Part shown: one piece after another, positions 24,250-36,251 of the stretch | Layout: each line of letters starts with the position of its first letter | How positions within the stretch are numbered: position 1 is the first letter of the stretch | From: Eleginops maclovinus | Taxonomy: Eukaryota; Chordata; Actinopteri; Perciformes; Eleginopidae | DNA length: 64,000 bases | Reading direction: 5' to 3' | NCBI RefSeq assembly: GCF_036324505.1 | Contig: NC_086368.1 | Location: forward strand, 21,248,378-21,312,377 | Made by a program: the position numbers and the translations under genes | Notes under the pieces: model-generated | The model's database searches: none | What the model was told of the DNA's origin: nothing | Seen by the model: only the letters and a program-made list of their open reading frames with translations

Positions 24250-27200
24250 TTTTTTGAAGCCACCTGTACACACTTCAGAATATTCATACGCCTTTTTGTA
24301 TTTGTGCATATGTCTGTGACAACACACAAAATCTTGATGTGGCAAATTAGTTATTTTCTTAGAGTATTTTTGCCATGCTATACAAATGCTTTAAGACAAT
24401 TCACATTCCCATAACAAATAATGCAAACACATTAACAGATGGACGCAGCATTGTTACAGACTGCTTGAACTTTTTACCCTCAGCCCTACTTACTGAAATG
24501 CATGACCACATTTTTCTTTCTTTTTTTGTTACCAAAGATTCATAAACCTCTGCTTAAACATGTATGCTATTATCTGGCAGCATAATCTTTTAACTTGGTG
24601 ATGGAGGTATCACAAGTTGAGCTGCTTTAGGTTGTGCAGACTTGACCAGGCTTGAGTTCTTACTTCTAAAAACAGATATGACCGTTTACTTTTTAAACAA
24701 GCACAGACAAAGCTAGAAACAATTGTGATCTGCTCTGACCTTTTTTCACCTTAAATGAGCAATATTTTTTCAGGATTTCCATCTGTGTTGCTCCAGTGAA
24801 AACTAATCACTCTTAATCCATGTTTATTGAACTTCTCAGTACTGAGACTGTTTGGGCCGGCTGACGGGGCCTCACCCTGCATGCCCATTGCTATTGTGTG
24901 GTTGTTATTTATTGGCACTAAATATGCATCGAGTACTAGTGTTAAAATTTGGCACAGCACGAGAAAGCAGTGTGAGAGGTACGGGTGTCTTCATGTGTGT
25001 GCGTGGGTGGTTATGGAACTGTCTCACAAGTCTCAGGTTCTCCAGTAAGTAAGTTAGTCAGTGGCAAAACGAGCACAGCACTTTTTTCCAAATAGCTCTG
25101 GGACAGCAGAGATTGGAGCTTTTGGGTCAAGCTCTTCACACCATGGTAGAAATTAAAGGCATGTGCATGTGAAAAGTTGGGGAGGAATGAAAAAGAATGC
25201 AGGCCTCACTGAACCAAAAGTGCAGAGGAGACCAACGGGGCAGGTTGTGTCTGAGTATGGAAAAGCTTGGTGGTAAATCAGGAGAGAAAACAATTACTTG
25301 ATTGTCTTTATGAAAAGTAAGCATGAGGCACTTTGATTCATAGACATTCTTTTTTTGTAATATACTTATAGTACGAACATGTGTAAATGTTTCAAGTGAG
25401 TGCAAGGTCAGTCTGGGTTAGCAGTTTTGCTATTTGAGAAATGTTTGTGGTGTTGGTGTTGGTGTTGAATGGCATTAGCATAAGTGAACCCTGCCTAATC
25501 TGTTTGTGATAAGTTATCAAGTATCGTGACCTTTTTACAGGGCTAAGAGAAAACCCTTAAAAAATCGAGATAAATGTAGTTGACTGTGGAGTGGTTTGAT
25601 GGGCAAGCTTGACCGGTGAGTGCTAGTTCTCACCTGGAGTAACATCCCACTTACAGTCAAAAAAGGATAGGCAGCTAGAGAACATGGACAAACAACACTG
25701 AACGCTCACATAACTTCATATGGCAAGATGATTGCAAAATACTTTCTTGTTAGAAGTATTGTAGACACTGTGCCAAGAACAACTTGTCATGTAAAAACAA
25801 AGTTTCACATCTGAAATTTTTATCTGGAGAATGCATTAGTCGTTTGTTCTAAGAGCTGAAAGGGAGATGATTTTATTTTGACTGTACAAACTTATGAGGC
25901 TACAAACAACAAATATGGGATAATAATAATAAATGCCCTGTTTAGCATTTAGCTTACATGTTAAACTATTGTAATGGTGGCAGAAGGGAAGAATGTCAGC
26001 TATCTCTGATCACACAACGTTACATAATATCTGTTAACATTTAATACAATAAACTGGTCATATTATACCAAGTAAGGCTGTAGCAGCAACTCATCTGAGT
26101 GCACTGAATCAACACTGCATGTGTCTCGTTGCTCATAAATGATGCGCTTGCAGTGTCCATTCTTGTTCAATATGTATCTGGATTACTTGTTTAAGCCGTT
26201 TGTGCAAAGCAGTTTGTGTTTTTGGTAATTGCCTGATTAATCATGCAACATATGCAGATGATTCAGTAAGATGTTACTGCAATGCTGGACAGAGATTGTA
26301 CAGGTTCTTTTTGCATCATTGCATATATACAAAAAAGCAAGAGTGAAGTTTAATTTAGCATCAATTCTAATATAACATTCAAAGGTATACAAAATGTTAT
26401 AATGAGACTTTGACTAAAAATCATTACTTGACTAAAAGTAGCCATACCACCGAGGATCCAAATTGTTGTTTTTAAAACTACAAAAGCATTATTAGCCGCA
26501 GTAGAACATAGCAATTCAAATTACATTTGGTCTTTTAGTATGAGCCCAGATTATGTTTATGCATGCATTAACAAGTAACATTTTGTTGTTTGTGGATGAA
26601 TTATGTGTTGCAGTCTTTAGACAGTGTAATGAATCGTTTAGCCTGGCTCTGAAAGTGAAATGTAGATGTAAACAGAGGAAGGAATTCTTCTGAGATACAA
26701 TGGAAGAAGAGTACAATGCAACAAAGTGAAAGGTGTGTTGAGCACAAATACTTGGTAATTATACCCACTTAAAAAGATACCAGGCTATGTGATTATAGGA
26801 AGTCTTGAGGAAATAAATAGTTATTATGTATGTTTTAAATGTTCAGCTACATTTAACTAATGTTACTACTAAATACTGGAGCAAGCATGTGACAACCAAC
26901 ATGAGGGACTGCAGGGAGAGAGTTTTTTGTGACACTGAAATGTGTAAGTGTATGATGACTTGATAAGTAATATTTATTGATTCTTAAATAAAAAATGTTT
27001 TACCATTTCACCCTTTACTCACTCACAAACTCTACCTACTAGCCTCCAGTAATATATATATATTTATATTTATATATATATATGCCAGGTGACTACTAAG
27101 CAGGCTACACATTCAAAAAGGCTCTTTCCTTATGTAATAATCACATTTTCACTCCACGTCGCTCTCTTCGCTTTCAGCCTGTCCCACGGCAGGGTGTGGC
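24250..27200. other. Spacer upstream of the second type II keratin
   Basis: About 3 kb of AT-rich DNA with only short chance frames. A small (TA)n patch lies at 27052-27083, just upstream of the promoter. No gene recognised. Confidence 0.5.
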
Positions 27201-27325
27201 ACGGCTTATCTTTTGACAATTCCTCCCTACCTGTTTTACAGGATTGGCGGGGAGGTTGGACAGCAAAAGTGAGAGTCCAGGTTGGAGTGGCTGAAAGGAT
27301 CCTCCCCCTCTCAGAGCACAAACAC

Positions 27326-27333
27326 ATAAAAGC
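27326..27333 (+). promoter_or_regulatory. TATA-like box of type II keratin gene 2
   Basis: CATAAAAG, followed by ccggcag, sits 115 bp before the ATG at 27441. The same box with the same following bases occurs 116 bp before the ATGs of the genes at 36252 and 42754. Surrounding promoter sequence (cctacctgttttacaggatt; cagcaaaagtgagagtccagg; gaaaggatcctcc; ctctcagagca) is also shared by all three, which supports its identity as core promoter. Confidence 0.75.
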
Positions 27334-27440
27334 CGGCAGAGTTTACAGTCAGACACTCAGAGGGACTTGGCTCTCCTTTTGAACACTGCTTTTCATCTGT
27401 TCACTTCTTGTCAGAGTTACCAACCTCCACCACTGCAAAC

Positions 27441-30400
27441 ATGACGTCCAGGAAGTCATACTCAGTCTCCAGCTCTTCTAACTTGAGGAGGTCCATGGCA
27501 CCAAGCACCTTCGCCGTACAAAGAACCAGTTACGGTGTTGGTTCTAGTGCTGGAGGTGCTTTCGGTGCAGGAGCTGGTTCAGGTTTTAGTTCAAGCGGAG
27601 GTTATAATGGAGGTTTTAGTTCAGCTAGTTCTGGTGGTTATGGCTTTCGTTCTAGCCAAGCAGGAGTCCTCATGGGCACACCGATCACAGCTGTCACAGT
27701 CAACCAGAGCCTGCTGACCCCTCTGAACCTTGCTATTGACCCCAACATCCAGTCTGTTCGCACCCATGAGAAGGAGCAGATCAAGACCCTCAACAACCGC
27801 TTTGCTTCCTTCATCGACAAGGTGGGTTCCTGTGCTTTCTGTTTGTCACTGTCTTCTGTGGAATTTACTGTAGGCCTCAGTGTCCACTACCAATGGCCAG
27901 TGTGGTATATTGACTTCTAGCAGCTTTCAAAAATGCAACCTTTTTTGCTTCTTTGACTTCATTGAAATGAAATAACTAGGAAGTTAAAGCTATTCTATAT
28001 AGTATAGTAACAGCAATGTGCCTACTACATTCAAAGCTGACAAAGCAAGACAGCTGTGAATCTTCTCTTTGTATTGTATCTGTTAATGATTTACACCTCC
28101 TGGGATTATAAATGCTGTAAAACTCTCAAAGTATGCAGCTGATTGTGACCCCATCTCACACTGGTAACTATATTCATAATCTAGCTAAATTCTCTGCCCA
28201 CTATCTAAACATGGGTGGGGATTATATTGCAGTGACTTACCTTGGAGTCTGGCAGAGAAGATATAAATCTATCTGAACCATATCCTTCAGAGTCTAAAGT
28301 CTGTCGTTCGCACATTGCTCTTCTTACTTGGTTGTTGTAGGCAACACAAATGCAGGGTGCAGGGCAATGAATCAACTTCCGCTTCTCTTTTATGACACTA
28401 TCACATGTCTGTGTTAATATTTACATGCAAACTTTATGAGGAATTTCCTTGAAGAGTGAAACTTTTAACACAAAAAAAATGGTACTGAGAAAACAAAGCG
28501 TTCATCCCATAATACCTCACTGCTTTGTCTTTCTTATCTGCCACACCCTGTTTTTTTATGGCCCTAGTGACTGTGTGGCCTTCATAGCTCATCTGAGTAT
28601 GCATGGTGACTCATAGGCAAAGATAAATGGGTGAAACCCTTAAAGCCACATACACATGACATAGCTTTTGTTTTATGAAGGAAGATGTGTGTTTGGTGTG
28701 CATTAAAAAGCAGAACTGATCCCTTTAACATCTTTTAGGTTATAATTTGCTCGACCTAGAGATATGCAATGTTAACTTGTCTTCTACATTTGTTGTGACT
28801 AGGTGGGGCAATTCTGATATTTATCTATCTACCTAATCATGTATGACAAAGGTGAAGCCCCTTGGAATCTCATAAGATAATCAAACATCCGTTTTGCATT
28901 GATCCCTCCAATTAAAAATTATATCGTTTTTTTAAAACTCACTAAATCATATTCAGACACACATGTATAGAAAATACTTTTTGTACAACATGTGTCAATC
29001 TCACCTGGTTTTATGTCTCCACAGGTCCGGTTCCTGGAGCAGCAGAACAAGATGCTGGAGACCAAATGGAGCCTCCTGCAGGACCAGACCACAACCCGCT
29101 CCAACATCGATAGCATGTTCGAGGCTTACATCGCCAACCTGCGCAGACAGCTTGACGGACTGGGCAATGAGAAGGTCAAGCTGGAGGGAGAGCTGAGGAA
29201 CATGCAGGGTCTGGTTGAGGACTTCAAGAATAAGTGAGTGATTGTATGACATGGTAGAAAACTATTACAGATAAGTGGCAGATGTTGAAAAAGAACAGAT
29301 GTACTAAAATGTGGCCATCCAACAGGTATGAAGATGAAATCAACAAACGTGCAGCTGCAGAGAACGAGTTTGTGCTCTTGAAGAAGGTGCAAATACGTCA
29401 AAGATACATCCATTCTTCTGAAATCCTGGGGTTAACAACAAAGCAGCAAGTTATAACACTTCTTGTTTCCACACTATTCTCTTTTTAGGATGTTGATGGT
29501 GCCTACATGAACAAGGTGGAGCTGGAAGCCAAGGCTGATGCTCTTCAGGATGAAATCAACTTCCTCAGGGCCGTCTATGAGGCTGTATGTATCTGTTACA
29601 TCGCTTCACAATACTATAATTTCTTTATGAGTTAGATCTGATGAAAATCCATTACATTTTTATAAAAAATGATTATAATGGTGCATCAACCAATGGTTCT
29701 GTAGGAACTTCGTGAGCTTCAGGGCCAGATCAAGGACACCTCCGTCATCGTGGAGATGGACAACAGCCGTAACCTGGATATGGACTCCATTGTGGCTGAA
29801 GTGCGTGCTCAGTATGAGGACATTGCCAACCGCAGCAAGGCTGAAGCAGAGGGCTGGTACAAACAGAAGGTGAGTGAAAAAGAAGGTTAAAGTTCATCTT
29901 GTGTCTACAATTAATTTCAATACCCCTTCATTATTTTAGATCCCTTATTTGACACACCTCCTTCTATTTTTTTGATTACAGTATGAGGAGATGCAGAGCT
30001 CTGCCGGACAGTATGGTGACGACCTGCGCTCAACAAAGGCCGAGATTTCTGAGCTGAACCGCATGATTGCCCGTCTTCAGAATGAGATTGAGGCTGTCAA
30101 GGGACAGGTATATTTCAGCATTGTCTTATTGATGAAGCATTAATAATAACACTTTGATATGCACCATATTCATTTAAGAGGGACTTGCAGATACTAAATA
30201 ATCAGTGACATTCTTTTCCACAGAGGGCCAGTCTTGAGGCACAGATTGCAGAGGCTGAGGAGCGTGGTGAGATAGCAGTGAAAGATGCCAAACACCGCAT
30301 CAAAGACCTGGAGGATGCTCTGCAGAGAGCCAAGCAGGACATGGCCCGCCAGGTGCGCGAATACCAGGAGCTGATGAACGTCAAGCTGGCCCTGGACATC

Positions 30401-30865
30401 GAAATTGCCACCTACAGGAAACTGCTCGAAGGAGAGGAGGACAGGTGGGATATATTTTAATACTTAATGTGATTTTATAGCTTCACTATAAGCTCTAACT
30501 TTGAATGAAGGACTAACTCTGCATTATTCCAACATTAGACTGACCAGCGGAGGAGCAAGTGCAACCATCCATGTGCAGCAGTCCTCTAGTGGTGGTAAGT
30601 TTCATATTTTATATAACATGGTCATAAGTGATATTTATACCAACAGACCACACTGCTATATTGACTAAAAAACATATACATAAACACATACAACTTTTTT
30701 TCTTCTGCTCCAGGGCTGTCCAGTGCCAACTCTGGATTTGGCTATGGTGGCGGCTACGGAAACAGCATGAGTGGCAGCTACAGTGGTGGTGGCTACAGTG
30801 GTGGCTACGGTGGCAGCATCAAAACTTCCACAAAGCAAACTACATCCAGCTCCAGAAGATATTAA
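27441..30865 (+). CDS. Type II keratin, intact, nine exons (488 aa)
   Basis: Exons: 27441-27821, 29025-29233, 29326-29386, 29489-29584, 29705-29869, 29982-30107, 30224-30444, 30539-30594, 30714-30865; sum 1467 bp including stop. The start follows gcaaac and is the first ATG after the conserved promoter. Head: [13 protein letters not shown] followed by Gly/Ser/Ala-rich sequence and the type II H1-like [20 protein letters not shown]. Rod: initiation [19 protein letters not shown], the DNSRNLDMD motif, and termination [13 protein letters not shown]. Tail: Gly/Tyr/Ser-rich, ending SSSRRY. The product should pair with a type I keratin to build intermediate filaments in epithelium; the SRKSYSVS head and SSSRRY tail fit an epidermal type II chain, but I cannot fix an orthologue name. 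Exons 3-8 and their introns are nearly identical to the gene at 36252. Confidence 0.95.
27822..29024 (+). other. Intron 1 of type II keratin gene 2 (1.2 kb)
   Basis: This intron is 1203 bp, against 187 bp in each of the two downstream paralogues. No mobile element was recognised in it; it is AT-rich with no supported frame. Confidence 0.8.
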
Positions 30866-31291
30866 AAAAAGGAGAGCCGTCCCTCTTCCCCATCAGTAAC
30901 TCATGAATTTGATCTAATTCTGTACCCATCCATGGTGCTATGCAATGTTTTTAAGCATGTTCAACGAGACAGATGAATCTATTCCGTCAAACGGTTATCA
31001 GTTGGGTTCAATACCACTGGCTTTCCGACTGTTAACAAGACTTTTTTGTACTAGCTAAAGATGTCCTTTAATACAGGGAGGCCAGGTCAGTTGTTTCTGC
31101 ATCGACAAATAGGAAAAAAGCACAAGGTGAAGGATTGTGAAAACTATGCAAGGAAACCATTTGATTGTCATCAATCTTGTCAACTTAGACACCTAAGTTC
31201 AAATATTATGTTGAAACTAGATGTATTTCTAAAAGCCTTCCTACGAACTATGACTAATGAACATTGCTGCAAATTACATCAAATGAATGTG

Positions 31292-31297
31292 AATAAA
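31292..31297 (+). terminator. Polyadenylation signal of type II keratin gene 2
   Basis: AATAAA 427 bp after the stop codon, first strong signal downstream, followed by a T/G-rich patch (ttcttgtcactctcattgttgttattg). Confidence 0.65.
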
Positions 31298-31484
31298 GTA
31301 AATCTGAGAACTGAAATGATTTCTTGTCACTCTCATTGTTGTTATTGAGGTAATAAAAGGGAAAGCTTAGGAGGAGGATCAAGATAAACAGCAAGATGTA
31401 ATGTCCACACTGACATTTCACATGAGGGCAGTGCGAAACCATTTTCCCATTACTGACTTCCTGTTGGGTTATATGAGTCACAAG

Positions 31485-32411
31485 CAGTGTTGGGTGTAAC
31501 GCGTTACAAAAGTAACGGAGTTACAGTAATGTATTACTTTTTGCTGTAACGCAGTAATATAACGCATTACTTCTGAAATGTGGGTAATATAATACCCGTT
31601 ACAATTATCAGTAGCGCAGTTACAACACATGTTAACCCGAAATGATGTGGTGTTTTGTTTCTAAGAATTCACAAACATCGCGAGACATTCCGACACCAGA
31701 GAAATAATTGTGCCGGTAGAAGAGTTACTCAGTAAGCCTGTTTACTATTGGCTAAGAGGGCTGCAGAAACAGATTCGCAATGCAGAGCTGCAGGCTGGGG
31801 GAAAAGGAGAGAAAAGGACAGGAGTGCTCGCAGGCCAAAGCAACAGAAGGTATCTTTCTCTGGGTCTGTTGCTTGAACCCCGAGAAGTTAAGTCTCGTGG
31901 CAGAGTGTTGAAGATATGCAGCCTCTGTCCTCTGTGGAATCGCCAGCTTTTAGAAAGCTTGTCAGCCAAACCTCATTAACACACCAATGACAAGGTGAGC
32001 TAACGCTGCCATAAAGACTCGTTCATATACAGTAGGTTACAGGGGCGTGCAGAGGCTCCACTAACATGTTATTAATAACACACAGCGACGTAATGTTACA
32101 CATATGTATCACATATTATTCAGCCCACTTAAACGGGGCATGAGTTTATTTTCTAGCTCTTTTCCTAATTGTCAGCATGTATTGCCAGATAGATAGATTT
32201 AATTAATGAGCTGCAATAAACTACATTTTAGCATTTAAAGCCCTACTTTAGCGGTTAATTGGTGAAAGTAACTCAAAGTAACGCAAAAGTAGTGTAACAC
32301 ATTACATTTCAGTAGACAGTAATAATGTAATGTAACTCATTACTTTGAAAAGACAATAATAAGTAATGTAGGCTACTGTATTACATTTTGGAAGTAACTT
32401 GCCCATCACTG
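31485..32411. mobile_element. Non-autonomous hAT element, 927 bp, exact 8-bp duplication
   Basis: The left end is CAGTGTTGGGTGTAACGCG and the right end reads, in reverse, CAGTGATGGGCAAGTTACTT. The flanks are the same 8 bases GTCACAAG at 31477-31484 and 32412-32419. Both terminal regions are rich in gtaac/gttac words typical of this fish element family. The longest internal frame (31710-31979, 89 aa) has no transposase motif, so the copy depends on a transposase supplied in trans. Confidence 0.9.
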
Positions 32412-32469
32412 GTCACAAGATATGCATACATATTTAATCTCCAAATTTCTTATTTGTGTGTAGTCCTAC

Positions 32470-32773
32470 CAGTAGTGTAAAGTAACTAAGTACATTTACT
32501 CAAGTATTGCTGCACCTTTACCAGCTTTGATAACACATTAATGCATCAATAATTATAATCAAAACATTTCATTTATATATGATTGTGAAATGGGTCATTC
32601 TGCATAAGGAGTACTTTTACTTTTGGTACTTTAAGTATATATTGATGCTTATACTTTAGAACTTTTACTTGAGTAATATTTTGAGTGCAGGACTTTTACT
32701 TGTAACAGAGTGTCCCTACCCTTTGGTAGTTCTACTTTTACTTAAGTACACAAGAGTACTTCTTCCCGCTCTG
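32470..32773. mobile_element. Short non-autonomous hAT element, 304 bp
   Basis: The left end is CAGTAGTGTAAAGTAACTAA and the right end reads ...TACTTCTTCCCGCTCTG; both match the fish family whose ends read CAGTGGTGGAAGAAGTA and AGTTACTTT-x-CACTACTG. The flanks AGTCCTAC (32462-32469) and AGTCATAC (32774-32781) agree at 7 of 8 bases, a slightly aged target duplication. It lies only 50 bp from the preceding hAT duplication. Confidence 0.82.
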
Positions 32774-32789
32774 AGTCATACACACTAAG

Positions 32790-34850
32790 ACAACACAAAC
32801 ACTAGAAAAATAAGCTAAAAATGGACATTTTTCAAATTCACAGCTTTTGCAGTTCAAACGTTAGCTGCCATATTTTATAGTGGTTGTAGGATAACACACA
32901 AACATGCAGATGCCCAGTAACTTGCCATTTTATGTTGATATTACATTATTGTGAATATCAATTTGCTTTTATTAAAGATTATATTAAAAACTAAACCAAT
33001 ATACTGTTAAAAATCGATCATACTGTATGTGTCTTTCGGGTAAAAAAGGTAGTACGTTGATTGAACTGCATTGTTTCCAAATTCCGAAAATCAATTACAT
33101 CAGCATCAACGCAAATATTAATGATGCATATCTACTACCCGAGTAAGGAAATTACTCTTTCTGATGGTGCAAATCCAGCATTAATAATTTCTGAAAAAAC
33201 AGCAATTTAAAACTTCAACCTTTTATCACTCGTTCACCTGGACACCGGTTCTCCTCTGTGCAACAGTAATACTACCAATACCTGTTGATGCTTTCAGAAT
33301 CTTGACAACTAAGACACCCTTGAGGCAATAAAATATATGAAACTGAGCACAAATACATCTGCAACACTGTGACCTCAAAAAAGGAGGAGCTAAAGCTTAA
33401 AAAGCACAAGCCACATACCATAGAGAAGCTGTAGTATGCTTTCCCAGCTTTTATGAGTACAAGGATGACACCATTGCATTTGTATGTCATCCTACTATTT
33501 AAAGGTATGGTTTATATGCATTTCTCTAAAAAAAAACTTGAAAATGTGTCGAAAATGTAGTCCTTAGGCTTAGATTTGCATGAGAAAAAAAAAAATTATA
33601 ATAATAATGGCCTGTCGGACCACTGGTCTTGTAAACGTTTTCTCTTTCAGCTGTAACTTCCACAGTCCTCTAGGTAGTTGGGGGTCCATTAACAGTACCA
33701 CTATTCCTTGCCCCAGGATCTGACTGTCTTTTTTTTATCCTGCATCTGTAGATCAGGAAGGTAGTTTCTGTAGAGCAGAAAGGGTGTTTCCATTGCCTCT
33801 GCCTGGAGGAAGGATGGTCAGGCATTTTTGGAAAGACAAGTTTTGCAGCTATTTTCTGCTGTCTGTAGATGACCAGAAACAGTGTATTTCAGCAAATACC
33901 TTATGAGAGGATGGTATCTGGTTGAAGATCTTTACATGTGTGCTAACCCCCCTTATAACTCCCATTGTTTTATCAATCTGATGACAGGTGAGCTCTGTGC
34001 CATCAATGTGTGATCGTTAGATCTTTTTGTGGCTGACCTTCGTTATAATATCTGCAGAGTTTTGCATTGAGTCCACAAACCTCCACTTACTGTTTGAGGT
34101 TATTTGAATGAACTACCGGATCCTGTTGTTCACATACGCTTTATACCTGCAGGACTTAGAGCAAAGCCATATTACTACCGCATTGGAGTCAGTCCTCAAA
34201 AAAAGTTATATTAATGTGTACTGTAAGTTATAACTGTATGATTTTTCTTACCTGGGATCCAGTCAGGGTTGCTGATCATTTCAAGCAGGATATAGTCTGT
34301 CGCTTAAGAGGCCCTGCACTTGATCTGGCCATTACAAACGCTTTTTTTGTTTGTTTTTGTATGGAATCATTTGCATGCAATATAAAATTATCGTATCATT
34401 AGAAAATCCATTCAGAAAAGAACATATCAACACATTATTTCCCTATTCCCCTTCCGGTGAGATTCTGATCACCTGTCCATTCCAGAGAACAGGCTTTTTG
34501 GAAACAACTAAATATGAGTAAAAGCTTACAATGTTTAGTATGATATTTGTACACGTATAAGTAATATCAAATCTGATTTTAATTCAAACTCAGTTTAAAC
34601 ACATATTATAGATATAAAAACTGTGTGTGACTCCACTGTCCACTGAGAAGAATTTGGTTCAGGATTTGGTTAAATAAGTTTGGGCTTATTGGTGGAGTCA
34701 GATGAGAGTAATCATATATCTAGTCATCTTAGAACTATTTATACCTGCTTCTTCTGTTAGGCAGTTTTTCCAGTTTTTTCAGATGTTAAGAGTAAAACCA
34801 CAACATTTGCAAGGCACATTCAGAGTTCCACTTAAATTAACTCCTTCGCT
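32790..34850. other. Spacer, nothing recognised
   Basis: About 2 kb of AT-rich DNA between the hAT elements and the start of the tandemly duplicated unit. No supported gene. Confidence 0.5.
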
Positions 34851-34859
34851 AACGCTATT

Positions 34860-36250
34860 TCAATCAGCAGTGACTTTATTGTTAATGACTAATATGCATA
34901 TTGATATGTGCACAAAAGAATGAGACATCTGAAAAGGCTGTTGGACCCCATTGTGACTGATTTGAAGGGGATATTGTTACCATAAGTGAACTAGTTTAAG
35001 CCATGTTGTCATCCAAGAAAAGTCTATTTTGCTAATCTTGTCATCATATATTCATAATAATAACCTTCTGATTCTGATACAATGGTTTGTTAACATTCTG
35101 AAATATCAGGAGGCCATGGCTTATAGTTGACATTATCATATAAAGGATTTTCACAATAACTGCAAATTCTTTTTCAATTGCTGCAAGATTTTCTTGCGTA
35201 TTTGCAATATTATGCATCTTATAATACCTTTATGGCACAAAGTTTATTTTGATGAAACTTAATCATATTTCAGAGAGAAAAAGTTTCCAGATGTCCCTCT
35301 AATGGCTGCTCTGCCAGTTGTGTTTTATTGCACTCCCCAATGGTTTCATAACATTGAAAATTTGTCATTTCATCTATAGTGATCAGTAATTATCATTTAT
35401 AACAATAGTAGTTTGGCCTTAAACAAGAAAGGTTTAAACCTAAATATCTAGTCAGGATCTCAGGACCACTTTTATTTGGAATGCTTATGAGACTACACTA
35501 GGGTTATGTTTGACTTGTTTTTTGTTAGTAAAGAAGTATGACTGGTTATCTGTTCTTGTTCAACTTGTATGTGGACTACTTGTTTGGACCGGTAAGTATT
35601 GGTAGAGCTGGTTGTGTTTTTTGTAATCTCATGATTAATGATTCTACACATATTGACCTAAATAATATTGAATAAAAATATATGTTGCTTGTTATATTAT
35701 TTTGTATGTTTAATGCCTTGTTTTTTGACACAGAATTACTTGAACGTAATGAAGGAGAATTTAATCAAAATATTTAATCGATATACTGTATATATATTCA
35801 GTGTATTTTAAACTCTGAAATATTGTGTACAAACATGGTTTATGTTACAGTGCACTATAAATCTATTGGAGTGAACTAAATGGGCCATCTGTTTGGTAAA
35901 TGAAATGTATTGATGCTGGTTTGATTGTAATATTTTATTTCCAAAAGGGGATTCAATAATTGCCATTACTTTACACACCCTGTCTCAGGGCAGTGTTACA
36001 CCGTACTCTCTAAAATTCCTCCCTACCTGTTTTACAGGATTGGCGTGTAGACTGAGAGGGAAGGGAGGCTGGACAGCAAAAGTGAGAGTCCAGGTTAAAG
36101 CGGCCGAAAGGATCCTCCCTCTCTCAGAGCATGGACATAAAAGCCGGCAGAGCTTACAGTCAGACACTCAGAAGGACTTGGATCTCCCTTTGAAGACTGC
36201 TCATCATCTGTTCTCCTCTTGTCAGAGTTACCAACCTCCACCACTGCAAA
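34860..36250 (+). repeat. Upstream half of tandem duplication, copy A
   Basis: From about 34870 ('ttgttaatgactaatatg', 'gaatgagacat', 'accccattgtgactgat') to the gene start, this sequence matches 41256-42753 upstream of the next gene in order and orientation, with substitutions and small indels. The last 500 bp is almost identical. Copy A lacks the ~280-bp insertion present at 41893-42171 in copy B. Confidence 0.85.
36136..36143 (+). promoter_or_regulatory. TATA-like box of type II keratin gene 3
   Basis: CATAAAAG followed by ccggcag, 116 bp before the ATG at 36252, within the promoter block shared with the paralogues at 27441 and 42754. Confidence 0.75.
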
Positions 36251-36251
36251 C

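Noticed and set aside
27408..27440. Upstream in-frame extension of the keratin head ([10 protein letters not shown])
   Set aside because: There is no ATG before 27441 in this frame; the same words occur in the 5' UTR of the copies at 36252 and 42754, consistent with a conserved UTR.
31710..31979. 89-aa frame as a transposase or novel gene
   Set aside because: It lies inside the 927-bp hAT element, shows no transposase motif, and an equally long antisense frame overlaps it.
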